A DNA stretch of 64,000 nt. It comes from Mytilisepta virgata. Taxonomy: Eukaryota; Mollusca; Bivalvia; Mytilida; Mytilidae. Position 1 is the stretch's first letter. Each line of letters starts with the position of its first letter. Positions 32,191 through 45,900 of this stretch are shown piece by piece. The position numbers and the translations under genes are program-made. The stretch spans positions 3,782,001 to 3,846,000 of the forward strand of contig CM051514.1 of assembly GCA_028015205.1 (NCBI GenBank), written 5' to 3'. The notes beneath the pieces are model-generated. The model made no database searches. It was not told the origin of the DNA and saw nothing but the letters and a program-made list of their open reading frames with translations.

Positions 32191-33881
32191 AGTTTTATTT
32201 GTATTTCCAACACATTATATCTCCACTCTATTGAAGACCTATAGATGTGATATAATTCTTGTATTATAGAAACATTTAATTTTGACGTTTGTTTATTGAT
32301 TCTTGGAAAACAATGCAAGAGAGATTTATATACTATGTGAAATTTTAGTATATTTCTTTCGGTTTTCAAGAAAAAATTAATCAAAAGGAAAACTTTCAGA
32401 ATAATGCGAGAAAATGTACAATGCTTCAATTTTTATTTTTGCTATTTTTGAGATAAAATTGTAATAACCATATTGTTGGATACCTTAAGTTTTCTATTTT
32501 ATGGAGTTTTTCGATTTGATATATCTGTAGTAGTTTCGTCAGGCTGAGCTTGGTCTGGGTAAAAGTCAAAATGTTCTGACTGTGTTATAGACCCAACACC
32601 TTATTTTTTCGAGCGAAATGTTGTTTAGACTTCGTTTAGCTAAATACCCCTCAAAAAACCTGCTTTGAAATCAGATTTACATGTGATGAAAGCTTTCAAC
32701 TCTAATCCCAAAGAGAGAGTCACAGTAGTTCACGACACCAGACGAATCAACAATCTTTTAAATCAATACATCCATTTTTTTTATTGAAAATTTCTGATCA
32801 TATGGATAAAGCATGAAAATTTAAGAACCCTTAATCAACAGCTAATGTATATAGTGTAATTCAAATATTCCAGTGTTTTTTAGTGCCAGTTGGTGGAGAA
32901 ATGCGGCCTCCAGGGCATATTCTAATTTCTCGAAAACGACTGGCCCAATGAAAACATAATTTGATAGACCAAACTTTCTATAACAGTGCTTAAGTTACCT
33001 TTGGGGCTGATCGTTCCGTTACCACACATGGTCGCCCGGCCTCCAAAAAGGTATTTTCTTATTCGTCCTTAGATTGTTTTGGCTTTACCTCTTTTGGTCA
33101 TTTTGGTATTTTGAATTTGCTCTTCAACCTTTTGGATTGTTGTTTTCGTTTCAAAATTGTTGGCCTTTATAAATCGACGAAATGTGCACATTTTGTGCAT
33201 CAAAATTGGTATCAAAGAATTATATTTCAAGGATCTTCTCTGTCAAATTCTTCATCCATGGAATTGACACTTGCTACGAATAATCATTATGAGATATACA
33301 TACTACATGTACTCTAATGTTGTTACGTTGTTCCCATAAAGCGTTTGACATTTTCTTAAATGATCGTAGCTAGGTAGTATTCAGTTTGTATTTTTGTTTT
33401 TGTCTGTTTCTGACTGGAAATCTAAATTGAAAGTCAGATGAGAGATACTTTTTTAAAATGAGAGCTTTAATTTCAAACAAACGAGGGGAGAGTAAAAAAT
33501 ATTTTAAAATTTTATTTGGTTTTAAAAACTCATAACTAATGTAATCATTGGCATTTTATCAAATATAATTCTTCAATACAAATTTGATGCTTAAGATATG
33601 CATATTTTGTTGATTTAGGACTCATCAGTTGTGCAATGAACAACAAAATAACTACACAGCAAAACTAATTATCCCGCCAAAAAAGTATACTTTTTCTAAT
33701 TACACCAGTTGTAAGGTCGAGCTATCTGGATTTGTAGTTAGAAATCACCCAAACAAAGGTAAAGGAAAGAAAAAAAAATAAAAAAGAAAAACAATAACAT
33801 TTAATAATTTTACTCTTGTGTCATTATATATATATACGGGAAATAATGTCATTTCATTGGCATTGTCATTTCTGTTTTCTG
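32191..33881. other. Intergenic DNA downstream of the mucin-like gene
   Basis: This includes the presumed 3' untranslated region of the mucin-like gene. A minus-strand AATAAA is near 33511-33516. About 33070-33310 resembles 35440-35600 ('tttgctcttcaa', 'cgaaatgtgcaca'), a dispersed repeat. No exon recognised. Confidence 0.45.
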
Positions 33882-33904
33882 TTATCTTGTTGGACCTAGT
33901 GAAC
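33882..33904 (-). CDS. Mucin-like gene, terminal coding exon
   Basis: Acceptor cttcattttcag|GTTCAC. It gives GSLGPTR then TAA, in phase with the CTCK exon. Such short tails after a CTCK are usual. Confidence 0.6.
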
Positions 33905-36900
33905 CTGAAAATGAAGAAAATTCATTTTTTTATTATCATTTTTATCCACAGATTTTAATATACTAGTAAATTAAATCCAATAACTGCCGTTAATTAATGT
34001 AAAATTATATATTCAACATGTGTGTGTTATGCAGCGCAAGGCTCAATTCATAGACATATAATATCATATTTTGGTTGTCATTTTAATAAACAATTACTTA
34101 TTGTGCAGCACAACTCATGCATTAATTTTAAGCATTTTATTTTTTGGGTTTTCCATCTACTTCGAAAAAAATCTTAAAAGTAATACTACAAATACATTAC
34201 TTATCTATTTCTATTTGTTAACTTGTAAATGCTGATTTTATGAACTAATGGCTTAGAGTTGAAATAATTTTTTTCTTTTAGGGTAATATTTTAAAATTCA
34301 CTGAATAGTAGTATTTACAGCGATCTGAAATATAGATCCACTTTTTAAAATTAGCATATGGATGTGAAGCAAGAAAACAAAACACGGTTAACTTGCATTT
34401 TGTATCCTGTTCCAGTATTGCATGGACAAGTTTCTAACGAATATTAACACCCATTTCCGTCTTTCAACTGATGGTACATACTAGTAATACATACCTGTTT
34501 CCACACAAGTATCACAAGAACATGACGACATGATTGCTATCTGTGCATTTGCAGGTGTTCTCAGGGCTCCACACACAACAGAAACAGTTTTGATAGAATC
34601 TACAGTACCAGTGCAACATTTACAGTTTTGCTGAATGCCCACGTTTCCTGTTATGTCCGTTCCTAACATTAACAATGGTGTACTGCTGCTGTTACCACAA
34701 CCTCCGGAACAATAACTTACAAAGATTGGTTGTGTAGTTACACAGTCTCCACTCTCAATAACACGGAATTCCGTATGTAATGAACAGGTTGCTGAAAAAA
34801 AGGGAATTTAGACAATTGACACATTTCAACACGACCAGTACCATGACGTATCACAACGGAGACGTGTTCCCGTACAGTAAAATAATCCATTTTCAGAAAA
34901 AGAGCTGGTAGAATTTTAAAAATAAAAATAAGCTACAAAATTAAATAATCAAGGTTTATAATAGCCTACAATGGTAACCATATTTTATCTTAAATGATCA
35001 ATCTGATCTGTTAATTCTTTTAAATTATCTTCATTTTCTATATCACAAAATTTCCAAAGTCAATACAAGACTACTTGAGACATGTGAACGTGCAGTCAGT
35101 TACGAACATATAGTCAGTTCAGTACATGTAAAATGCGTAATGTTTCTGAAATAATCTCAATAAGTCTTGAATGACGGTACGAAAATACATCTTGATATTG
35201 TGATTTTGTCTGACAACAAAGAGATTATGAAAATTAAGACCAGCAAGAAAATAAAATACAGATATGGCCGTTTGAAGACTGAAAATGGTTTAGTACTGCT
35301 ACAAATACATTGGCACGTCTTGTGAATTAGGCCTGCACACAAGGGGTGCGGGGGTGCGAACGTACCCCCCTGTGAAAACCATTATGCACTGTTAAAGTCG
35401 ATTTTTTAAAACATTGATTAAAGAGTTTCTATCTCGTGCACACCTCTGTCATTTTGATCATTTTTTAAATTTGCTCTTCAATATTTTGTGTTATTATTTA
35501 GTCCTTTATGAACTGACGAAAAATGCACATCTTGTGGATTTAAATTGGTGTCACAGTATATTTATGCGTAAAAGTAGGCTGAAAGCAAAACAATGTTTTA
35601 CTGATCTATACATGAAATAAGGTAAAAGTGTCATTGGAATAATAAATCCGATATTTTCTTTATCTTACATGTTATATCACTTACCTTTAGCTGGTTTGCA
35701 GATAGGACAACACGGGTTATTGGCATCGTACTCCAATTCTTCTCCCTACCAAAATAGTAATAAATAGATGTTACCGTAGGAAGCAACCATTTGAATGTTA
35801 TTGATCTTAGGTCACGGAAATTGTTTTTGCAGCATTAACGAGTCTTGGATTATTTTTTTATTTAAAATATCAAGGTACATCTGTTTTCAGGTGCATCAGG
35901 AAAAAAAAAGATGCCCCTGCTTATAAAGCAGTTCAAATTTATTTCATTCAACTTAAATCAATCCATTAATTCAAAATTTGCATTTATATGGCTAATTTAC
36001 ACATAGTTAATGGTCATATCTTTCACATTTACTCACCGCAGGACATTCTGGAACTTCACATATTCTAGTGCAGTGAACCTCTCCATCTACACATTCACAC
36101 TTCTCACATGTATCATCTAGGTTGTCCCATATTTCTCCACCCTACAAAAAATGAAAACTGTAAATAGTACATTTATTTATTATCAATGATTTTTCGATTT
36201 TTTTTAAAAAAGAAAATATGTTAAGGTACAACTAATTATTTCACTATCAGCGTTTGATCCATTTTTTCCAAAGAGGGGAGTGGGCGTAAACTTGCTTGCC
36301 GAGCGGAGCAAGGCGAACTAATTGGCTAGGGCTTGGGCAAGTCGGTCAGGAATATTCAAATACTAGTAATTTCAGAGGAAATTGCCAAGTCCTTCTCAAA
36401 CTAACAATATTTTTTCATAAATATTAATCTTGGGAACATTTTCTAGAATGTCTAGTTCTTCAAATATAAGCAATTTAACATTTATTTTTTCAAAGTTGGG
36501 GCATATGCCCCTTAAGCCCCACCACTGACTTCTTTCTTTCTTTCTTTCTTTGTTATCCCTCCATTAGCTGGAGCACCAATCAATAATAGAATTATTAATG
36601 ATATGTCACATAGCAACTGTACGGTAAAGCGACTGTGTGCATGTGCAGGGTTAAAACATAAAATTCATTATTAAATCGGATGTGCAAGGTCCAGTATATA
36701 TTCGGTTCCGTTCCAAAGAATATAAGTTATAATGCCGAATACTGGGATGGAATATCACATTACAATCCAACCCACCACCATATTTACGCTGGATCACAAG
36801 GTCATTCCACTAAAAGATGGTTAGGACAGCAAACACACGTGTACTAGCGTCTATGTTAATATATTAACACACTACACTGCATAGCGTCCATTGATTTAAC

Positions 36901-39900
36901 TACAAATTGGCTTGATCAATAGACATTACTACTGTCACTACTGTATAATTCTAGGTTGTAGGCCGGGCTTTATTATAACAAGTTCAAAATATCTATGTGT
37001 TATTACTTATTTACAAATATTTACATATATTTTCAAAAATATATACTACCATTTTATTATGTACCATTGTAATATCACTGAAACAGATTTTTGGCGAAGT
37101 TAGTTCGACAAGGATTGTCCGTTTGATATTCAAAGGTCAGTGATTCTCTATGAAAAATCCACCTATTCCATTGGTACAAACTTACCATCTCGATATATTT
37201 TATTGTGGTAGAAGTGGAATAAAACGCAAATAAAGTAAACACGGTGAAACTTCAACATGAAATACAGTGATATATGAAGACCCACAGCAGTGAAATATTA
37301 ATCTGGTTACCTGTTTAGGTTCTGGGGTGTAACAAATTGAACAGTCCTCTTCCTTCACACAGGTGCCGTTTTGATTGAGGTAGTAATTTTCCGCACAAAT
37401 ACATCCTTCAGAATATTCCTGGCATTCTTCAATGGGGATAGGGTTATTTCTGTTTGAACATGTTGTTTCACAATTTGTGTGATTGCTCCATTCAGTATTA
37501 TTCTTTTCACACACTACAGAAATAAAATGAGATCATTGACAGTAAAAGGAAAACATAAATTGAAGCTGTGGATAATATGGAACCTTAAACAATTTGTTTT
37601 CATGGATTGATTGTAAAATAAAATCAGTCACTTGGTGAGCACCATGCTGTTTCGAATATACCGGGAAAATATCGTAGCTACTCCACATCTACTTTTCTCT
37701 CTCATGCATAAAATTTGATAATGTTAAATATTCTCATTATTTTTGTTTACCTCAAAAAATCCAATAACGCCATTTGCCGTATAATTATTTCCACAGTTTT
37801 ATTATTTAATTCTAGTTAAATACATTCGAGTATAGTTTCAAAATCCACTCTGAACTTATTTGAAATCTCTTTCATAGCCATTTTAGTTCGGAACAATTTT
37901 TTCAAAAATGATTGTATGTGTCTAAATGGCGTAATTTACACGCATGAAATATTTCGTTGAATCACATTCTTCAAATTTTGAAGTTGCTCGGCATTTTGTA
38001 AAAATCTAACCATAATGGTGTAATCATTATAATGAAATCTCTAACTTCGTAAGTTTTTAATAGCCTTAAAGAGGATTCTGATATCCTCCAGACAAGAGTT
38101 GGTCAATCTAAAACACTTTTACTCGATCTGATGATGCCTTTATGATAATAAAAATCAATTGAATTTTAGGCAAATTCCTGTATTGTACTTTTTTCTTTTA
38201 ATCTAACATTTAGTCAAATGTATTATGACCTATAGAACCCCGTATAGAACTTAAGAGTGTCACTATCATACTTTTTTATCAATTAATTCAGCGTTGGATG
38301 GAACATTGATTTCTAATTGGATTAATTTGTAAATCTAATGCCATAAATTCGACAGTTGATGGCATCTGATTGGATGGCACATGAAAAGCCTCAGTTTCGG
38401 ATTAAAACATTGTCCTTTTACTTATAATTTTGCATTTACATTAACATGGAAAAAAAACTTGACAATATTTTATCATAATAAGATACACCTTCATTACTAA
38501 ACTCAATTTACAACAATCAAGTCAAATAATTATGCCGGCAGATATTGAAAGTTTATTAGTTTGTACTGTTATTTCCTTTTTGGTCAATGCATAAGGATTC
38601 AATCACTGTAAATACAGTTGACTCTCGTTATCAAACTCTTTTATCTCAAAACTCCTGATATCTCAAAGTATGTTTTGGTCTCCAGATTAAACTGTGCACA
38701 ATATTTCCTCCTGATATCTCAAACTAGTTTTATTGGCCCCTTTCACTTTTAGATAACGAGAGTCAACTATCTGTCTTATTAGAACACTTATACAATACAA
38801 AATACAAATATTTTATACAGAAAAGAATATAATAGTGTTGACTTTATCATCCCACCTTTGTTTGTTGAGTTATAAACCTACCGCAGTCCGCTAGGTAACA
38901 ATCTTCCGCTTGTTCATTGACCTGTTCACAATTTATATCTGGTATTAATAAATCTTGAGTTCGTCTAGTTTTACCAAATCCACAGCTAACAGTACACTCA
39001 GACCACGCTGTCCATTCACCATAATCACAGGCACCTATTTGTATATATAATATATTTATATGAAAAAGTTATCTACGGAACAAAAAAGGCATGAGTCCCA
39101 GATAACATGCGTATGAGCGTCATTTACGCATTGAAAAATGACAGATGCGTTTAAGAAATATTTTCTGGCCCTGAAAGTTACGCTTAATCCGACTAAGCAC
39201 TAAGGTTTCTGAAATCAAAGCGTCATTGCTGACATATTTATTTACCTAGGCCCAGTTGTTCAAGTTATATCGCCCAAGATTAAATTCAACTGAGGGTTAA
39301 ATCATATAGAAAAACATTACGTTTAACCCGTGGTTAAATTTAACCCTCGGTTAAATGAGCTGAACAACCGGGCCCAGTAAGCTTTATTATTGAGATAAGA
39401 ATGTGTCATAAAGCTTGAAAGTTTTCTCTCCATTAAATGTGCTTGCTTCTGCCTTTTAATGGTATCCAAAATACAACATGTATTCAGAGATTGGTATTTG
39501 TAGGACATATATTAGTACGGATCATAAGGAATGAGTGTTGATAAACATTATTAATGTGAAAACAGCATTCACTGTATAATGATTCAGTCTGGTAACACTT
39601 AAGATGCATTTTACTCTTTTGTTTTTAATTTTACCCCTTTGATCCTGCTGTTTGGAGGTTAAATACGCATCTCTCTTAAAAACCTGGACGTATTTACCCA
39701 CTGATTGGAAAAAAATATCTGGGGCTCTGAAAGGCATTGTCGTTTTCTCTTGATACAGCTTAACGCAGATACAATGACTGTGGCATTCACGTTCTTATTC
39801 CCTCTTTTGCAATTGTACAATCATGTAAAGAATGGAAAACATGAATTTTATTATGATTTCTATCATACTGCACCATAGGTAATCTTCCGCAATGTGTATA

Positions 39901-42900
39901 TCATTGTTGAATAGCCTTTGCATTATACAGCTATCATGTATTTATTTACAGTACATTTATTTATACCTTAATATTATAAACCGCCCAAAATCTTTCAGCC
40001 ATCAATATCTACTGAACACACTAAACTTGTGTTGAATTCTTTTTTTTCCCATTTATAAAACAACAATGATTTTGTTTTCAACCAAAAAATTGTCTTCGGT
40101 TAAAAAAGTGAATTTTATTACACCAGGGTTGAAAAAAAAAACATTCACTTACGTTTAGTTACTTATATAAAAGCAACATTTCAAACCAAACGCTAATATA
40201 TGTACGGGTAAAAAAGTAAGACATCCTGTAAAACAACAATGAAACGATATTTGAGATCACTCGCTTTGTATTTGATACAGATTATAGATTGAAATATAAT
40301 AATATAAATTTATAACATGTTTTTAAAATTGCTAAAAAAATATATTTACAATCGGCTAATTCACAAGGACGAACTTCTGTAACGTTTTCGTTTGGACAGG
40401 CATTCTGGTCGGCTGGATTAACAAAAGCGCGTAATCTGGCTTGTTCTCCGATTCCGCATGATGCAGAACAATCTGTCCATTCGCCCCAGTCGGTTTTTTC
40501 ACAACCTATTTGCATAAAGAAAATAATATGAAATCATATTTGCGCAATAATATTTACAAAAAAGTAATGTTCATTGGGAAGTTATATAACCAATAACCAA
40601 TTTGAATATATTTACATTGTCAAAAATATTATTGTTTTTTTATTAGCTGTTAAATTTTTTTTCAATTCATTCCAAATATGCATTTATTTATTATTTCTAT
40701 TCCAGTGAGATATTTTTAAAGTAAATATTAAGCTTGTGCAATGTATTTATACTGGGTTGTTTTTTCTTTTTAGTTGGCTAGTCGACTTTGATTCCGATTT
40801 GATGTCATTTAAAATCATAGTTTTTCAGTATATAATTGCGCACATGGGTGTCCTTTCTTCAATATTTGTCTGACTTTCTATCTCAGATTTGCGAATTCCC
40901 TCAATGTACTATAAACACAGAATCCAAGTTATTTAAAAACATGAGAGTCAACAATAAGTTGTAAGCACACATTTCTATCCTGAGATCAGGCAGCGAGTTT
41001 TTAGTGGACGATTTGGTTTCAGTGGAGTATGGGTATTACAAGTAATGTATACTTACATGATATGTCAACATTGCATAATTCAGTTTCAACGTTTGTACCG
41101 TTACACGGGTTTCCATCGCACGCTGGAAGTGGGTCATTACACATTCGTGTTCTACGCCTATTACCACTTTCACACGATGTACTACATCCCGACCATTTCG
41201 ACCATTCAGACCAGTTACCATCCACTGTTTGAAAGAAAGTCATTATTTTAATGCAACGATGAAACATTAGCCATTACTTTGCTTATGACATGATTTTTTT
41301 ATTCTTGTGTTGAAATTGATTGCTGATAAAATTTTGAAATTCTGTTAAAAGTAGGTCTTCGACGTCTTCCGATAAAGCTGAAATTAACTGTCTATGCCCG
41401 TTAAGCTCGATTACTCGTGTAGTTCTTATGTTTAATTGTTTGACTGCCAATATGACCAAAAAAGTACTCATAAAGTAAAATAGATACACCAGGTAAAGAT
41501 TAAAAAAATTAAAAGACATCATTGATGATATTTTGAACTGAAGACACCTCCTTTTGTTCCCGTGGTAAAGGCTTATTAACCAAAACCTTGAGTGTTTTAT
41601 CTCTCACTTTTATTGTAATCTTTAGAATTAATTTTTTTGCCATTTTCGTGTTTGCTTTAAGTAAATTTTAGGTTATTTGACTGCTTATCAACCCTTTGTT
41701 ATATTAGCTGTTTCGCAACATTTTTTTACCTAGGCGTATGTTTTTGACAGGATGAAACACGTTCTTTATAAACTATTTCGAAACTCATAATACTAGTGTG
41801 AAATACCGTTTACAAAAAATTTAAATTTTGTGAAAACTAATATTACTATCTTGCATATCCTTAAATAGTTTTGGGTCTATCCTTTTCGTTGTTTTGGAAT
41901 TTGAATCAGCCCTACAGTAATTTGGGTTATTATTCTGACATTTTCAACCTTAAGCATAACTCACAAATCTTTTGGTTCAAAATTAGTACCATAAAATATC
42001 TACTTATCAGTGTAATAGCTTACCAATGGCTAATTGGTCTTTTTCACAGTATATATCATGAGTTGAATCACAGTAGCTGTAAAAAAGTAATATCATGAAA
42101 ATATTAGAACCTAAATGAAAAGCCGCTCCTCACAAAATCATTAACTTGAAGGTAGCTACGAATATGTCCATCTTCTAATAGTTTATAAAATGTTTGAGGT
42201 AAGATGCTGTACACCATCATATAAAACTATATCACCATCATAAAAAGTTTATGGTTGTATAGTGCGATAATAACTGGAGAAAATCATACTATAGCGTAAA
42301 TTCAGATCATAATTGTAAACCTTCTTCAATAATGCAATGGGTTACTTATTGTTTTTATTGTATTTTGGAAATTATAAAGTAGTAAGTACACTATGTATTG
42401 AGAATAATGTATTCTTTTGCTTGTCAAAAATGTGGTAGAGTGAAGAACGCAATAATTAAAGAAAAAAAAACCAATTTAAATCTGTGTAACATAGAATATT
42501 TGTCATTACTATTTGGTAGCTCTGCTGGCAGAGTCGAAATCACAAAGGTCGTCGCCAGCTCAGATAATAGTACCAGTGTGAAACTGATGCTTTAAAATTT
42601 GCTAATTTAAAATCAATTGTTAATTTTTTTACAAACTAGGTACAAATTTGTAAGGATTTTACAGGATTGTTGTTTCATTTGAACATATAGGGTAGTGGTT
42701 TCCCTTGACCATAAAGGGTTGTTGTTTCATTTAAACATACAGGGCTGTTGTTTCATTTGAACATACAAGGTACTGGTTTCAATCGAACATACAGGGTTGT
42801 TGTTTCATTTGAACATTCAAGGGTGTTGTTTCATTTGAACATGCAGGATAATGGTTTCACTGGATCATGGAGGGTTGTTGTTTCATTTGCACATACAAGG

Positions 42901-45900
42901 TAGCTGTTTCATTTGAACATACAGGGTTGTTGTTTCAATTGAACATACAGGGTTGTTGTTTTCATTTGAAAATACAGGGCTGTTGTTTCATTTGAACATA
43001 CAGGGTTGTTGTTTCATTTGAACATACAGGGTTTGGTGTTTCATTTGAACATACAGGATTGTTTGACATGGGCAGCTTACTCTTCCAGAGCACCTGAGTC
43101 TACCCCCGGTTTTTTGGTGGGGTCCGGGTTTTTCATATGTTTTTAGTTTTTAATTGTAGTGCATGTCTTGTTTTGGTCTTGCCTTCGTTGTTCTCCGGAG
43201 TTTGTCAGTTGTTACGATTTTTCTCTCCTTCGAATATCCCTTTGGTATTTCTTGACTTTACTTATTTTTCATTTGAACATACAAGGTTGTTGTGTCATTT
43301 GAACATACAGGGTTGTTGTTTCACTTGAACATACAGGGTTACTGTGTCAACGTTTTTTCTTTACTTTGAGCACACCTGATGAGTCTTGAATAATGAAATC
43401 AGCATTATCAAATACTTATTATAAAGCATCAGTACCATATAGTACATCCATTGTCCTGTACGCTGACTAGTTCGCCAACGATGTAGAAATTATCATTGTG
43501 TACACAATCAACACAGGTACCAGGAACAATCGCTGGTGTACATGTCTCTGTCGTAACATCATTTCCACAAGTATCTGGATTACCGTCTAGTAATTGCCTG
43601 TAATTATATGATCTTTCTCAATTTATGTTTTAAAACGTATTACTTGAACGTGTATAGGGTGAGTGCATAACCCTAAATCTTTGTTTTTGTTTTTTGTTTT
43701 TAGGGGTTTAATAAAATAAGCAAGTAAACACTGCATTATTGAAAATCTCACAGCTTAGTGGTAGATCATGACCAGCCCTTGTGTCAAATTAATGGTTTAT
43801 CATGCCATTCACCAATAAGCTCAATGCTACAAATAAACCGGGTGATCAGTAAATCATAAAATAATACCACTGTATTAATATTACTGTTAACCCTCCAAAG
43901 TTAATACAACTTAAATCAAACATAACATTGTATAAAGTGACCAAAGTATGTCCTGAAATGCTTGATTTTAGGAGTATTAAATGTTAAACTGATTAAGTTA
44001 TAAGAAGATTTATAGTTTTGCAGAAATAATACTATACATAAAACGATTATCAAGTTCTCAGAGAATGGTAAATATCAATGTTTTCAGCGGATTTTGTAAA
44101 ACAACTAGATTTTCTTAGAACATGTTACATCTATGATTTACTTTACTTTTTTCATTGCTGTTTATAACAAAAAATGTTATAAAACGTTTACCTGGGTTAC
44201 AATTACCTGTGTTTACTTTTGACACCAGATTCACACGATTCACTACATTCGCCCCATGGTCCCCAGTTAGACCATTCACAGCCTATCATATAGTAAGTAA
44301 TATATTACACAATGTGTACATAAATCTTTATATGTTCAAATCACTTGAATATATGACACATATCTCTATATGTTAAAACTATATGTATATAGAATGACTT
44401 TATAAAAAAATTGATATATGGTAAAGTATACATTATTAAAAAATTGATTCTCTGGATTTTCTAAGTTATATAATTTTCTGTATTCCAAAAATAATTTACT
44501 TGGATAAAATATTACATAGGAAGATAATTTTGTTTATTGAGGAAAATATAAATATACTTACAGTCGTCAATCTTGTAGCAGTGGAACGTTCCATTGTTTG
44601 TGCATTTACTGTAAAAATAATGTGTGAATATTCTGAACAATTCAACCACAAAGTATTTATATGTTCAGCATTAGAAAATGAAGATATAGTAACTGAATTT
44701 CAGCAGAATTTGTATTTGCTTGTAAAAATACTAAGATCATGCATATTCTGAGCACGTAGAAAACTATAGAAATAACTCATTGCCGTGCATTCCAAATTCA
44801 TTACTTTTATGAAATAATGTATTTGTTCTATAAATGGCAAGACTTAGTGGATTGTTACATAAATTACACACCATTCTTCACACTGTGTTTTATGATAAGT
44901 GAATCCCTCTGGAACTTCATCTCCATTTTCATTGTAGCAAGGACAATTAACAGTTGGTATGCAAGCGCCATTGTAAAGGACATAATTATCTGGACATCCA
45001 CAACCAGGTTCGCACACATCCGGATCAGAACATGTTTCAGGTAATCTGTAGTCTCGGCATGTAGATGGACAGTTAGAACACTCCATATATACAAATGGCG
45101 CCAAACATTCTGTGACTGTAAATTTTGTTTTTTTTTAAATACAGTTCATTATCTGAGGTTGATATGGCAGTATATAGACCGGTTTTTACCAGATTGGTAA
45201 GGTAACATATAACAATTGTCTTTTTAATTCATTGTGCTATAATGACAGTTTATCTATAGTTTCTTTTTATGTTAAGTTTCAACATCAGTGCAATGTAATG
45301 GTATAATACAAGTGAATTAGTGCGATGCAATAATGATTACTTAAGCTTTTATTCGGAAGTCAGTATTAAAAAAGGCACATTAATTCAGCTACTTTATGCC
45401 AACGAGTGTCCTTGGGATATATCTACTGAAATTGGGAACTGGAGATTTCGAGAAATGAATCAACTGGGAAAAAGATTTTCATCTAAATACACTGTCAGAC
45501 TCTTTTTTTTTCGTAAATTTCTTACTTAAAGCTCAAGTTTTAAAGCGTCCGCTTTATTTATTCATACGTTCAATAAGGAGTAAATTTTAATTTAATGCAT
45601 TAAAACTGTTTATGATTTAAAACTAAAATTTAGACTAAATATATAAATAATCTGGTAAAACTTATGATATACTACATTTGATTTTAAAAACCCATTTTTG
45701 GGTTTTCACTCAAAGAAATAAGATAATTGTGAATATGAATTGCTAGTTAAAATCTTAAAGCTTCAGGTATGCTGAAATACATTTCTATATCATGAAAATG
45801 CGTCTGTATCACCGATCGTGGTGAAATTCATTTCAGTGTTCCGCCCTTATAATACAGATACGAAAAGATGCTTGATTTGATAATTTGCTGAAGACGGAGT

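Larger units (their letters stand above)
34792..38614. other. Introns between TSP1 repeat 6 and the CTCK exon: repeats
   Basis: Apart from the exons listed separately, this span holds AT-rich intron DNA, a dispersed repeat at about 35440-35600 (related to 33070-33310) and a (CTTT)n tract near 36528-36552. No other gene seen. Confidence 0.5.

Noticed and set aside
41283..41522. 79-codon minus-strand frame between TSP1 exons
   Set aside because: It has no Cys-rich module and no usable in-phase splice sites. The flanking exons at 41057 and 42024 already join in phase without it.
44500..44751. 83-codon plus-strand frame
   Set aside because: It overlaps the minus-strand TIL-extension exon and has no domain character.
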